A stretch of 64,000 nt of DNA. It comes from Poriferisodalis sp965116715. GTDB taxonomy: Bacteria > Actinomycetota > Acidimicrobiia > Acidimicrobiales > Poriferisodalaceae. Within the stretch, counting starts at the first letter, position 1. The number at the start of each line of letters is the position of its first letter. Both the position numbers and the translations under genes were made by a program. The stretch lies in assembly GCA_965116715.1 (NCBI GenBank), contig OZ220724.1:868001-932000 (forward strand), read 5' to 3'. Below, piece by piece: positions 15,945-23,930 of this stretch. The notes beneath the pieces are model-generated. The model was given only the letters and a program-made list of their open reading frames with translations, was not told the origin of the DNA and did no database searches.

Positions 15945-17333
15945 TCATCGCCGGAACATCGCCATCTGGGTCGGCGATCCGCAATCAGAATCCTGCGAGC
16001 CAATACCGCTGATCTCGAAGCTGTAGCCGAATCGGTCCGACACGCTCCGGGCCCACGCAGCGAATTCGTCGCGGGTCCACTCGAAGCGATGATCGCCGTG
16101 CCGCAGGCCGCCCGGGCTGAGGTGCTTGAATTTGGTGTTGTACTCCCGGTTCGGCGTCGTCAGCACCACCGCGCCCGGCGCGGCATGACCGAAGACGACC
16201 TCGGCGAGCACATCAAGCCGCTCGACGTCGACGTGCTCGATCACCTCCACCATCGTGGCTATGTCGAAGCCGCAGGTGCGCGAGTCGGTGTAGGTGAGCG
16301 CTCCCTGCTGGAGCGAGATCCGCTCCCTGCGCCGCTCCGACAACTCATCCAGGCCCAGACGTCGCTGCGCTCGCTGCAGCGCCGCCATCGAGACATCGAT
16401 GCCCAGCACCTCGGTGACTGCGGGCTCGGCGACGAGCCGTTCCAGCAGCCGGCCTTCGCCGCATCCCAGGTCGACGACCCGGCCTCCCCCGAGCGTGCGG
16501 ACAGCATCGGCGACCGCATTCAGCCGCTGCTCGCCCAGCTTGAGGGGACGCTCGATCGCCTGCTCCAGCCCTTCGTGACGCTCAGCGGCTGCATCAGGGT
16601 CGTCGCCGGCCTCGGCCAGGCGGGACAGCGCCTCCCGCGCGTAGCCGCCAAAGCGCAGGTACCGCCGGGAGATCATCTGAGTCTCGGGATGCGACTTGAC
16701 CCAATCACCGCCCCGTCGCATCAGCTTGTCGATCTCGTCCTGACCGATCCAGTAGTGCTTGCGGTCGTCCAGCACGGGCAGCAGGACGTAGAGGTGTTCG
16801 AGCGTGCGACGGACGGTGTGCCGACCGCTCATGCGCACTGCGAAGTACGGGCTGTCGCCCCACGACGGGAAGTGCGCATCCAGCGCGATGGGCTGGGACT
16901 CCACGTCGTAGCCCAGTGGTTCGAACAGCCGCCGGAGCACGTCGGCACCGCCCCGCACGGGCACGACCGGCAACTCCACTTCGAGATCCAGGGACTGCTC
17001 CACCAACTCAGGACGGGCATCGCATGTGCCGCTCATCGCCGTGCGGAACAGCCTCGCGAGCGCCACGCTGAGCATGGACGACGCCGCATACGGCCGGTCG
17101 TTCACGTACGGCTCGAGTCCGCCGGGCCGATGCCGGCGCTGGCTGCGGGCCAGCCCGACCGGATCGACCTCGACGAACGTCGTCGCGGTGCACCGGTGCT
17201 GCGTCGCTTCGGGGTAGAAGACATGGGCATGCCCGAACCCGACATCAACCGACCGCACCCGGTCGGGATGCTTGTGCAGCAGGAATCCCAGGTCCCGGGC
17301 ATCAGGCGTCGTCGAGGTGAGCGAGACAAGCAT
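15945..17333 (-). CDS. hen1: 3' terminal RNA ribose 2'-O-methyltransferase Hen1
   Basis: A 462-residue bacterial Hen1. The N-terminal half (LVSLTSTTPDARDLGFLLHK onward) is the ligase-activating Hen1_N domain. The C-terminal half is the Mn-dependent methyltransferase with SAM motif VVDLGCGEGRLLERL, the metal motif EVIEH (E-x-x-E-H), and the downstream His pair in HGDHRFEWTR. It methylates the 3'-terminal ribose so that a Pnkp-sealed RNA resists being cut again. ATG 17333 starts the conserved N-terminus. First gene of the hen1-pnkp operon; upstream lies a tandem palindromic repeat. Confidence 0.95.
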   Translation of the reverse strand: MLVSLTSTTPDARDLGFLLHKHPDRVRSVDVGFGHAHVFYPEATQHRCTATTFVEVDPVGLARSQRRHRPGGLEPYVNDRPYAASSMLSVALARLFRTAMSGTCDARPELVEQSLDLEVELPVVPVRGGADVLRRLFEPLGYDVESQPIALDAHFPSWGDSPYFAVRMSGRHTVRRTLEHLYVLLPVLDDRKHYWIGQDEIDKLMRRGGDWVKSHPETQMISRRYLRFGGYAREALSRLAEAGDDPDAAAERHEGLEQAIERPLKLGEQRLNAVADAVRTLGGGRVVDLGCGEGRLLERLVAEPAVTEVLGIDVSMAALQRAQRRLGLDELSERRRERISLQQGALTYTDSRTCGFDIATMVEVIEHVDVERLDVLAEVVFGHAAPGAVVLTTPNREYNTKFKHLSPGGLRHGDHRFEWTRDEFAAWARSVSDRFGYSFEISGIGSQDSDCGSPTQMAMFRR

Positions 17334-17406
17334 GAACGCCCCATTCAAGCCGATGGCCCGGCTCGGGCCGTCGTCATTTTCTGAGAACGACCCGTGGGCG
17401 ACCCGG

Positions 17407-17456
17407 CCCGAACGCAGTTCGACCATCGCGCCCCGAACGCAGTTCGGCCATCGCGC
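17407..17456. promoter_or_regulatory. Two tandem 25-bp units carrying CGAAC-N3-GTTCG palindromes
   Basis: Two head-to-tail 25-bp units (17407-17431 and 17432-17456) differ at one base. Each holds the palindrome CGAACGCAGTTCG (17409-17421, 17434-17446). They sit midway between divergent hen1 and the alcohol dehydrogenase gene, ~75 bp from each start. Candidate operator pair for either or both genes; the regulator is unknown. Confidence 0.5.
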
Positions 17457-17519
17457 GTAGTCTCGGCGGGAGCCGAATACGGTCGTGGGACACGACCGAT
17501 CGACGCGAGGGGGCGTGAC

Positions 17520-18611
17520 ATGAAGGCTGCTGTGCTCTGCGAACAGCCGGGCGACCTGGAGATCGAGGACTTGCGCATCGATGCGCCCGGTCCGAATGAG
17601 GTGCTCATCCAGACCAAGGGCGCCGGGCTGTGCCACAGCGACCTCCACTTCATGGAGGGACTGTTCCGGACGCCGCTGCCCATGGTGATGGGCCACGAAT
17701 CAGCAGGCATCGTGGAAGCGGTCGGGTCCGACGTGAGCTACGTGGCGCCCGGCGACCACGTGGTTGCGTGCCTGTCGATCTTCTGCGGGCAGTGCCATCG
17801 CTGCCTGTCAGGCAATCCCCACCGCTGCACGAACGTCCGGGCCACGTCTCGCGCCAGGGATGCCGCGGCCCGTCTGAGCCGGCACGACGACACATCGGTC
17901 GACCAGATGGCGCGGCTCGGCGGCTTCGCCGAGCAGATGCTGGTGCACCAGAACGCGCTGGTGAAGGTGCGGCCCGACATGCCGCTCGACCGGGCCTGCC
18001 TCATTGGATGTGGTGTCACGACCGGCTTCGGCGCCGCAGTGAACACCGCTAGTGTCGGCGTGGGCAGCGTGGTGTGCGTGATCGGTTGCGGCGGCATCGG
18101 GCTGTCCGCCGTGCAGGGCGCCCGGGTTGCCGGCGCCGGGCGCATCATCGCCGTCGACATGACCGAGGCGAAGCTCGAGACCGCTCGCCAGATGGGTGCC
18201 ACCGACACCGTCAACGCCGCGGAGGTGGACGATGTGGTCACGGCGGTGAAGGACATGACCGGTGGCGGCGTGGAGTACAGCTTCGAAGCCATCGGCTTGG
18301 CCACCACGGTGCAGCAGGCGTTCAACATGCTCGACATCGGCGGCACCGCCACGGTGATCGGCATGGTGCCGTCGAAGACCAGGGTGGAGCTGCGCGGCAT
18401 CGACTTCCTGTCGGAGAAGAAGCTGCAGGGTTCGATGATGGGCTCCAACCAGTTCCGCAGCGACATCCCGATGATGATCGACCTGTATCTCGACGGGCGC
18501 CTGATGCTCGACGAGATGATCTCGGCACGCATCGACCTCGACCAGATCAACGAGGGCTACGGCTGGATGAAGGCCGGAGAGGCCACCCGCACCGTCGTCA
18601 CCTTCGACTGA
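17520..18611 (+). CDS. Zinc-dependent alcohol dehydrogenase (class III-like MDR)
   Basis: A 363-residue medium-chain dehydrogenase/reductase. Catalytic zinc ligands are in GLCHSDLHF and GHESAG plus the later CGVTTGFG Cys. The structural zinc lobe has four cysteines in FCGQCHRCLSGNPHRC. The nucleotide-binding fold is VIGCGGIGLSAVQGA followed by acidic IIAVDM (NAD preference). Related to formaldehyde/NDMA-dependent alcohol dehydrogenases; substrate not predictable. ATG 17520 follows a GAGGGGG Shine-Dalgarno. Confidence 0.9.
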   Translation: MKAAVLCEQPGDLEIEDLRIDAPGPNEVLIQTKGAGLCHSDLHFMEGLFRTPLPMVMGHESAGIVEAVGSDVSYVAPGDHVVACLSIFCGQCHRCLSGNPHRCTNVRATSRARDAAARLSRHDDTSVDQMARLGGFAEQMLVHQNALVKVRPDMPLDRACLIGCGVTTGFGAAVNTASVGVGSVVCVIGCGGIGLSAVQGARVAGAGRIIAVDMTEAKLETARQMGATDTVNAAEVDDVVTAVKDMTGGGVEYSFEAIGLATTVQQAFNMLDIGGTATVIGMVPSKTRVELRGIDFLSEKKLQGSMMGSNQFRSDIPMMIDLYLDGRLMLDEMISARIDLDQINEGYGWMKAGEATRTVVTFD

Positions 18612-18651
18612 GGCAGCGACCGTCCTGCGAGGCCCGCAGGGCCCCGCGGCT

Positions 18652-19779
18652 GTGACGCCCGCAGACAATTCCGCAACGCCGAGGGGCGAACGCAACACCG
18701 CGCTGGACGCGGTGCGCGGCGTGGCAGTGCTCGGCATCTTGATCATGAACGCCGTCGCGTTCGGTTTGCCTGCTGCCGCGTACACCAACCTCGATGCCGG
18801 CGGATCACGGTCGTTTCTGGACTGGGTCGTCGGCGGAGCTGGCGAGATCTTCGCCGACCAGAAGTTCATGGGCCTGTTCTCGATGCTGTTCGGCGCGGGC
18901 ATCGTGCTGTTCGCCGAGCGGGCCGCAGCCAAGGGACGGCGCAGCGTGCTGCTGAGCCTGTGGCGCAACGGGCTGCTGCTGGCCATCGGCCTCGTGCACC
19001 TGTCGTTCTGGGACGGTGACGTGCTGTTCGTCTATGCCCTGTGCGCGCCAGTCGTGCTGGCGCTGCGACGCCTGCCGACCAGGGTGCTCTTCTCGCTGGG
19101 CGGCGCCTGCTACGCCGCTGTCGCCGTTATCTCCTGGCTCGTGCAGTCGTCGCTGCGCAGCTTCTCGAGCGTGCTCATCGACTTCTGGAATTACGGCGAG
19201 TACTACGACGTCATCGAGACCTGGTTCCTGGCCGACTACTTCGGACGGGCAGTGGGCGCCATGCTCATCGGCGCGGCGCTCTACCGGACCGGCATCATCG
19301 GCGGCGACCGGCCGGCTGCCTTCTACCGCCGCCTCGCGGTGTGGGGCCTCGGCATCGGACTGCCGCTGTCGAGTGCCGGATTGGCCCTCATGGCGGCAAC
19401 CGACTTCGACATCGACTGGGCCGTCGCCGGCACCATTCCCAACACCGTTGCCACTGTGCCGATCTGTCTGGGTTACCTGAGTCTGATCGTCCTCTGGAAT
19501 TCAGCAGGAGATTCGCCCCTGCGGCAGCGCATCCGTGCGCTCGGCCGGATGGCGCTCACCAACTACCTCAGCCAGACCGCCCTGGGCCTCATCGTGCTTG
19601 GCGCACTGCTGGACGGCATCGAGGTGAGTCGCACCTGGATCGCCGTGTTCGTCGCGGCAGTGTGGGCGCTGCAGCTCTGGTGGTCGAAGGCGTGGCTGGA
19701 CCGGTTCAGCTTCGGCCCGGTCGAGTGGCTGTGGCGCTGTGCCACCTATCGCAGGTGGCAGCCGATACGTGCTCGCTAG
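18652..19779 (+). CDS. DUF418-family membrane protein
   Basis: A 375-residue polytopic protein starting at GTG 18652. Near the N-terminus LDAVRGVAVLGILIMNAVAF is the family's opening helix, followed by MGLFSMLFGAGIVLFAERA. The C-terminal domain carries GRMALTNYLSQTALGL and LQLWWSKAWLDRFSFGPVEW, the typical DUF418 ending. About nine to ten membrane segments. DUF418 proteins are related to acyltransferase-type integral membrane proteins but are functionally uncharacterised. It follows the dehydrogenase by 40 bp and may be cotranscribed. Confidence 0.88.
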   Translation: MTPADNSATPRGERNTALDAVRGVAVLGILIMNAVAFGLPAAAYTNLDAGGSRSFLDWVVGGAGEIFADQKFMGLFSMLFGAGIVLFAERAAAKGRRSVLLSLWRNGLLLAIGLVHLSFWDGDVLFVYALCAPVVLALRRLPTRVLFSLGGACYAAVAVISWLVQSSLRSFSSVLIDFWNYGEYYDVIETWFLADYFGRAVGAMLIGAALYRTGIIGGDRPAAFYRRLAVWGLGIGLPLSSAGLALMAATDFDIDWAVAGTIPNTVATVPICLGYLSLIVLWNSAGDSPLRQRIRALGRMALTNYLSQTALGLIVLGALLDGIEVSRTWIAVFVAAVWALQLWWSKAWLDRFSFGPVEWLWRCATYRRWQPIRAR

Positions 19780-19823
19780 CGGCTGAGCGGTATCGACGCA
19801 TCCCCGTTCAGCCGCCGTCTCGG

Positions 19824-20735
19824 CTAGGGCAGAATCGGTGTGGCTTCCATGTAGCCGGGTTCGAGGAATTCGACGCCGGGCGTGACGCGGGCCAGCTCGG
19901 CCGCAATCGACGAGGTATCGGTGGGCACGGAGAATCCGGGCAGCCAGTTGTCGTGGTGGCCCAGGATGACCTTGCGGGGCCGCAGCAGGTCGGCCTGGCG
20001 CCCAATGAACTGTGCCAACGAGCCCTGAATCGGTTCGCCGTCGATGTTGCCGCGGCCGGCTGCCGCCAGGATCGCCACGTCGGGGCGCAGGTCGCGCATC
20101 ACTCCCGACCAGTGTCCAGAGGTGTCCTGGAACAGCACCGATCCGTCCGGCGCCTCAATGAGGAACAGCAGCGCTCCGCCGTCGCCCCGGTCGCTGTGGC
20201 CGGCAGCCGACGCTGCGATGTGCTCGCTGGTTGCCGCATCGACCTCCGTCGCGAGGTACTTCATCAATTCGGCGAAGCGTGCTTGCTGCTCCTGCCAAGT
20301 CACGCCGAGATCGCCCAGGCAGACGTGATCGGGCTGGTCCATCTGCGTGTGCGACCAGACGCAGGAGTGCTGGCTGGGATACACCGACACCCGCACGCCA
20401 GCCCCCCGGTCGCCCCGGCTGAGGTCCACCGTCTCGCCGCCCGCCACGCAGATCATCCGGTCCTCGGGGATTCCCGCCTCTGCCATCACCCGCACCGACT
20501 CGTAGGACGCGACCAGCGTGGCGTCGGTGTTGGCCACGATGCGCTCCGCGCCGTACAGGTGATCGAAGTGGGAGTGGCCCACGAGCACCCAGTCCGCTTC
20601 GGTGACGTCGTCAGCCGACAGGCCCGGGCCGACGGCGTTGCCCGCCCGGTCGATGTAGGCGTCGAGAAAGATCACCAGGCCGGCCGTGCGCAACCGGAAG
20701 GTGGCGCATCCGTACCAATCGAGCGTCGTAGCCAT
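19824..20735 (-). CDS. MBL-fold metal-dependent hydrolase (UlaG-like)
   Basis: A 303-residue metallo-beta-lactamase-fold protein. It begins LDWYGCATFRLRTAGLVIFL, and the metal motif is VGHSHFDHLYG (H-x-H-x-D-H). Further His ligands are likely in YPSQHSC and near the C-terminus (VILGHHDNW). The family includes UlaG-like lactonases and N-acyl-phosphatidylethanolamine-like hydrolases; substrate unknown. ATG 20735 lies 10 nt after the stop of the small membrane protein, so the two probably form an operon. Confidence 0.87.
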   Translation of the reverse strand: MATTLDWYGCATFRLRTAGLVIFLDAYIDRAGNAVGPGLSADDVTEADWVLVGHSHFDHLYGAERIVANTDATLVASYESVRVMAEAGIPEDRMICVAGGETVDLSRGDRGAGVRVSVYPSQHSCVWSHTQMDQPDHVCLGDLGVTWQEQQARFAELMKYLATEVDAATSEHIAASAAGHSDRGDGGALLFLIEAPDGSVLFQDTSGHWSGVMRDLRPDVAILAAAGRGNIDGEPIQGSLAQFIGRQADLLRPRKVILGHHDNWLPGFSVPTDTSSIAAELARVTPGVEFLEPGYMEATPILP

Positions 20736-20745
20736 GGCCGTATCC

Positions 20746-20997
20746 CTAGGCGCCCGCGGTGGGCGGCTCGTCGAAGGGTGCTGAGGGTTGACCGCGACCG
20801 GTGACCAAGGTCTCCAGGCGCACAACCCTCTCCCGTACCAGCACGAGCTCGCCGGAGACGTGGTCGATCCGGCCCGCCAGGTGGAAGGTGATCGTCAAGC
20901 CGATGCCGACGAATGTCACCACGATGCTCGCGGTCGCCACGAGCACGACCCACGCATCAACCACAACTTGCGTCGCGGCGAGCACTCCGGATGACAT
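20746..20997 (-). CDS. Small single-span membrane protein (83 aa)
   Basis: Starts at ATG 20997. A hydrophobic helix spans roughly residues 12-38 (VVLVATASIVVTFVGIGL), followed by a charged, possibly coiled-coil stretch (HVSGELVLVRERVVRLETLV) and a disordered Pro-rich end. One membrane anchor plus a cytoplasmic coiled coil fits a small scaffold or partner protein. It precedes the MBL hydrolase by 10 nt; no assigned family. Confidence 0.6.
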   Translation of the reverse strand: MSSGVLAATQVVVDAWVVLVATASIVVTFVGIGLTITFHLAGRIDHVSGELVLVRERVVRLETLVTGRGQPSAPFDEPPTAGA

Positions 20998-21076
20998 AGG
21001 AACACCATAGAGCGACGGGTTCTGGACACGGTGCCGGATTTCGACGAGCGCCGGTGGCGGGCACACTGGCGCGACT

Positions 21077-21895
21077 ATGGGTGGCTGCCGCAGGGGGAAC
21101 AGCCGGGCTGCGGTCCGCCGCGGCGCGGCGCTCGTACCGCTGTGGCTGACGGCGCTGGCGCTCGTGGCCGGATGCGGGTCCGCGCGCGGCGACGGTCCAG
21201 AACACGGCGACGGTGCCTCGCTAGAGGGCGACCTCCATGTTCTGGTCGCTGCTTCGCTGCTGCCCATTGCCAATGTGCTTGCTGACGACTTCGAACGGCT
21301 GCATCCGGACGTCGACGTGCTGATCTCAGGGGCGGGAAGCTCTGCGCTGCGTGAGCAGGTGCTCGCCGGCGCGCCAGCCGATGTGTTCGTTCCGGCCGAT
21401 CCCTCCCATCTCGAAGCGATCCGCGACGACATCGGGCTCAAGGGTGCCCCAGTAGTCGTGGCTCGCAACTCGCTCGTGCTCGCAGTGCCGGCAGGCAATG
21501 ACGCCGGTGTTGCCTCGCTGGCCGACCTGGAGCGGCCCGAGCTGCTGATCGGGCTCTGTGCCGCGGAAGTGCCCTGCGGGAACTATGCGCGGGCAGGGCT
21601 GTCTCGGGCCGGGATCGAACCGGTCCCAGACACCGACGAACCCAACGTGCGTGCTTTGGCCACCAAGCTGGCGGCCGGCGAACTCGACGCCGCAGTGGTC
21701 TACGCGAGCGATGCCAGCACCGTGGCTGGCGTCGACAGCCTGGGCTGGACGGCCGGCGCAGCCCCCGAGACCGCCTACCAGGCTGCCGTGCTCGGCGGCG
21801 CACCCAACCCCGGCGCAGCGGCGGCGTTCGTGGAGTTCTTGCTGTCGGCGGCGGCCCGGGACGCTTTCGAGGACCTCGGGTTTCGGGCACCATGA
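21077..21895 (+). CDS. modA: Molybdate ABC transporter, substrate-binding lipoprotein
   Basis: A 272-residue ModA-like binding protein. The N-terminal lipoprotein signal ends in LALVAGCGS (lipobox Cys). The mature protein shows VLVAASLLPIANVLADDFE, SGAGSSALREQVLAGAPADVFVPAD and LAAGELDAAVVYASDA, the ModA strand/ligand segments. ATG 21077 is divergent from the small membrane gene, 79 bp away. Its stop overlaps modB (ATGA). Confidence 0.93.
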   Translation: MGGCRRGNSRAAVRRGAALVPLWLTALALVAGCGSARGDGPEHGDGASLEGDLHVLVAASLLPIANVLADDFERLHPDVDVLISGAGSSALREQVLAGAPADVFVPADPSHLEAIRDDIGLKGAPVVVARNSLVLAVPAGNDAGVASLADLERPELLIGLCAAEVPCGNYARAGLSRAGIEPVPDTDEPNVRALATKLAAGELDAAVVYASDASTVAGVDSLGWTAGAAPETAYQAAVLGGAPNPGAAAAFVEFLLSAAARDAFEDLGFRAP

Positions 21896-22734
21896 CGGGC
21901 ACGACATCTCTGAGTGCATCCGAATCGGGCGAACGACCCGTCCGCCGGACGGCGCAGGAGCTGCCGCCGTGGCCGGTCGCGCTGCTCGCCGCCGTCGGCG
22001 TGGTGCTGTTCGCCCTGCCGGTTGTCGGGCTCGCTGCCCGGACGCCGTGGACCGGTCTGTGGACACACCTGTCGAGCCGGTTCGTGGTTGATGCGGCTGT
22101 GCTCTCGGTGCTGTCGTCGGTCGCCGCCGCCGCGCTGGCCGCGGTCGTCGGCGTGCCGCTGGCATGGGTGTTGGCGCGTGTGCAGTTCCGCGGCCGCTCG
22201 GTGGTGCGGGCGCTCGTGACGCTGCCGATGGTGCTGCCGCCAGTGGTAGGCGGCGCTGCGTTGCTGTTTGCGCTCGGGCGCCGGGGCGTGGTCGGCGGCC
22301 CGCTGCACGATGCCACTGGCCTGCTGCTGCCGTACTCGATCTGGGGCGTCATCCTGGCCAATGCCTTTGTGGCCACCCCGCTCGTCATCCTCACTGTCGA
22401 AGGTGCCCTGCGGAATCTCGACCGGCGCTACGAGAACGCTGCTGCCACGCTGGGTGCGTCGCGGCTGCGCGTGCTGTGGCGGGTCACGCTTCCGATGATC
22501 GGACCGGCACTGGGCGTCGCCGTCGTGGTGGCCTGGGCTCGGGCCCTCGGCGAGTTCGGCGCAACCGTCACTTTCGCCGGCAATCTCGGCGGGCGCACCC
22601 AGACGCTGCCGCTCGCCGTGTTCGTGGCGCTGGAGTCGGACCGGGATGCGGCCGTCGCCATCAGCCTGGTGCTCGTCGCACTGTCGCTGGGCCTGCTTAT
22701 CGCCCTGCGCGACCGCTGGTGGCCGAGCCGATGA
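21892..22734 (+). CDS. modB: Molybdate ABC transporter permease
   Basis: A 280-residue inner-membrane permease with six predicted spans. The EAA loop that docks the ATPase is ENAAATLGASRLRVLWRVTLP, followed by GEFGATVTFAGNLGGRTQTLPLAVF, typical of ModB/CysT permeases. It starts at ATG 21892 overlapping the modA stop, and its own stop overlaps the modC start (ATGA), so the three genes are translationally chained. Confidence 0.93.
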   Translation: MTGTTSLSASESGERPVRRTAQELPPWPVALLAAVGVVLFALPVVGLAARTPWTGLWTHLSSRFVVDAAVLSVLSSVAAAALAAVVGVPLAWVLARVQFRGRSVVRALVTLPMVLPPVVGGAALLFALGRRGVVGGPLHDATGLLLPYSIWGVILANAFVATPLVILTVEGALRNLDRRYENAAATLGASRLRVLWRVTLPMIGPALGVAVVVAWARALGEFGATVTFAGNLGGRTQTLPLAVFVALESDRDAAVAISLVLVALSLGLLIALRDRWWPSR

Positions 22735-23930
22735 GTCTGGGGATGAACGCCGACGCCACGGGCACTGCGGGCACTGCAGCCGGAGGGCTGGAGGCCGACA
22801 TCCGGCTGCGGCGCGGCGAGTTCGAGCTGGACGTGGCGCTGAGTGTCAAAGCGGGCGAGACCGCTGCCCTGCTGGGGCCCAACGGCGCCGGCAAGTCCAC
22901 GATCGTGGCTGCGATCGCCGGCCTGTTGCCGCTCGACGGCGGCGTGCTGCGCCTCGCCGGACGGGTGCTGGACGAGCCCGCCGCCGGCGTCTTCGTCCCG
23001 CCCGAGCAGCGCCGTATTGGCGTGGTGTTCCAAGACCAGGTCCTGTTCGGGCACCTCAGCGCACTCGACAACGTCGCCTTCGGCTTGATCGCTCAGGGCA
23101 CGCGCCGCGCCGAGGCGCGCACGCATGCGCAGGCATGGCTCGCGGCTATGGACCTCGGCGACCTCGGTCATCGCAGACCGCGGGCACTGTCTGGCGGCCA
23201 GCGTCAGCGGGTGGCACTGGCCCGGGCGCTTGCCTGTCAGCCCGATCTGCTGATCGCCGACGAGCCGCTCGGTTCGCTGGACGTCACCGCGCGCAACCGC
23301 CTGCGGCGCAATCTGGCGGCCCACCTGAGCAGCGGTCGCAACGCAGGCAGCGCAGCAGCCGTCGATCTGCCAGGCAACGGAGAGATTACGCGCCTGCTCA
23401 TCACGCACGATCCCGCCGATGCGTTCGTGTTGGCCGATCGTGTGCACATCCTCGAAGACGGGCGGCTGACGCAGTCAGGCACACCCGACGAGCTGCGACG
23501 GGCACCCGCAACGTCGTACGCCGCTGATCTGTCGGGAATCAACCTGGTGCGCGGCACTGCGCGCGATGGCGAGATCACCGTGGCGGACGACGATGGGACG
23601 TCGGCGGCTGGGACCGGTCGCCGCTCGGCGGTGCTGCTGCACGCTGCCGACAGGTCATCGTTCGGACCCGTACTGGCCACGATTCACCCACGGGCGATCG
23701 CACTGCACCGGGAGCGGCCCAGCGGCAGCCCGCGCAACGTGTGGCGTACCACGGCCGAGGCCGTCGAACCGCTGGGCGACATCACCCGGGTGCTGCTCGG
23801 CGCTCCCCTGCCGCTGACCGCGGACATCACGCCTGGAGCGGCTCATGAACTGCTGATCCGCCCCGGCACCACCCTGTGGGTCTCGGTCAAGGCGACCGAA
23901 GTGGAGCTGGCCCCCGACAGCCGCGACTAG
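22731..23930 (+). CDS. modC: Molybdate ABC transporter ATP-binding protein with TOBE domain
   Basis: A 399-residue ATPase. Walker A GPNGAGKST, Q-loop VVFQDQVLFGH, signature ALSGGQRQRVALARAL, Walker B LLIADEPLGSLD and switch His LLITHDP are all intact. The C-terminal region after ~residue 260 resembles the molybdate-binding TOBE domain that regulates transport. A Gly/Ala/Asn-rich insert (SGRNAGSAAAVDLPGNGEI) sits between Walker B and the switch His, which is unusual. Start ATG 22731; ATG 22743 is possible. The TAG stop lies in the CTAG duplicated by IS982. No modE-type regulator is nearby. Confidence 0.92.
   Translation: MSLGMNADATGTAGTAAGGLEADIRLRRGEFELDVALSVKAGETAALLGPNGAGKSTIVAAIAGLLPLDGGVLRLAGRVLDEPAAGVFVPPEQRRIGVVFQDQVLFGHLSALDNVAFGLIAQGTRRAEARTHAQAWLAAMDLGDLGHRRPRALSGGQRQRVALARALACQPDLLIADEPLGSLDVTARNRLRRNLAAHLSSGRNAGSAAAVDLPGNGEITRLLITHDPADAFVLADRVHILEDGRLTQSGTPDELRRAPATSYAADLSGINLVRGTARDGEITVADDDGTSAAGTGRRSAVLLHAADRSSFGPVLATIHPRAIALHRERPSGSPRNVWRTTAEAVEPLGDITRVLLGAPLPLTADITPGAAHELLIRPGTTLWVSVKATEVELAPDSRD

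Noticed and set aside
17409..17446. LexA SOS boxes
   Set aside because: The half-sites look similar but the spacer is 3 nt instead of 4 and the flanks do not match the consensus.
21077..23930. Sulfate or thiamine ABC transporter
   Set aside because: The ModA ligand segments, ModB GGRTQTLPLAVF motif and C-terminal TOBE-like region of the ATPase fit molybdate best.
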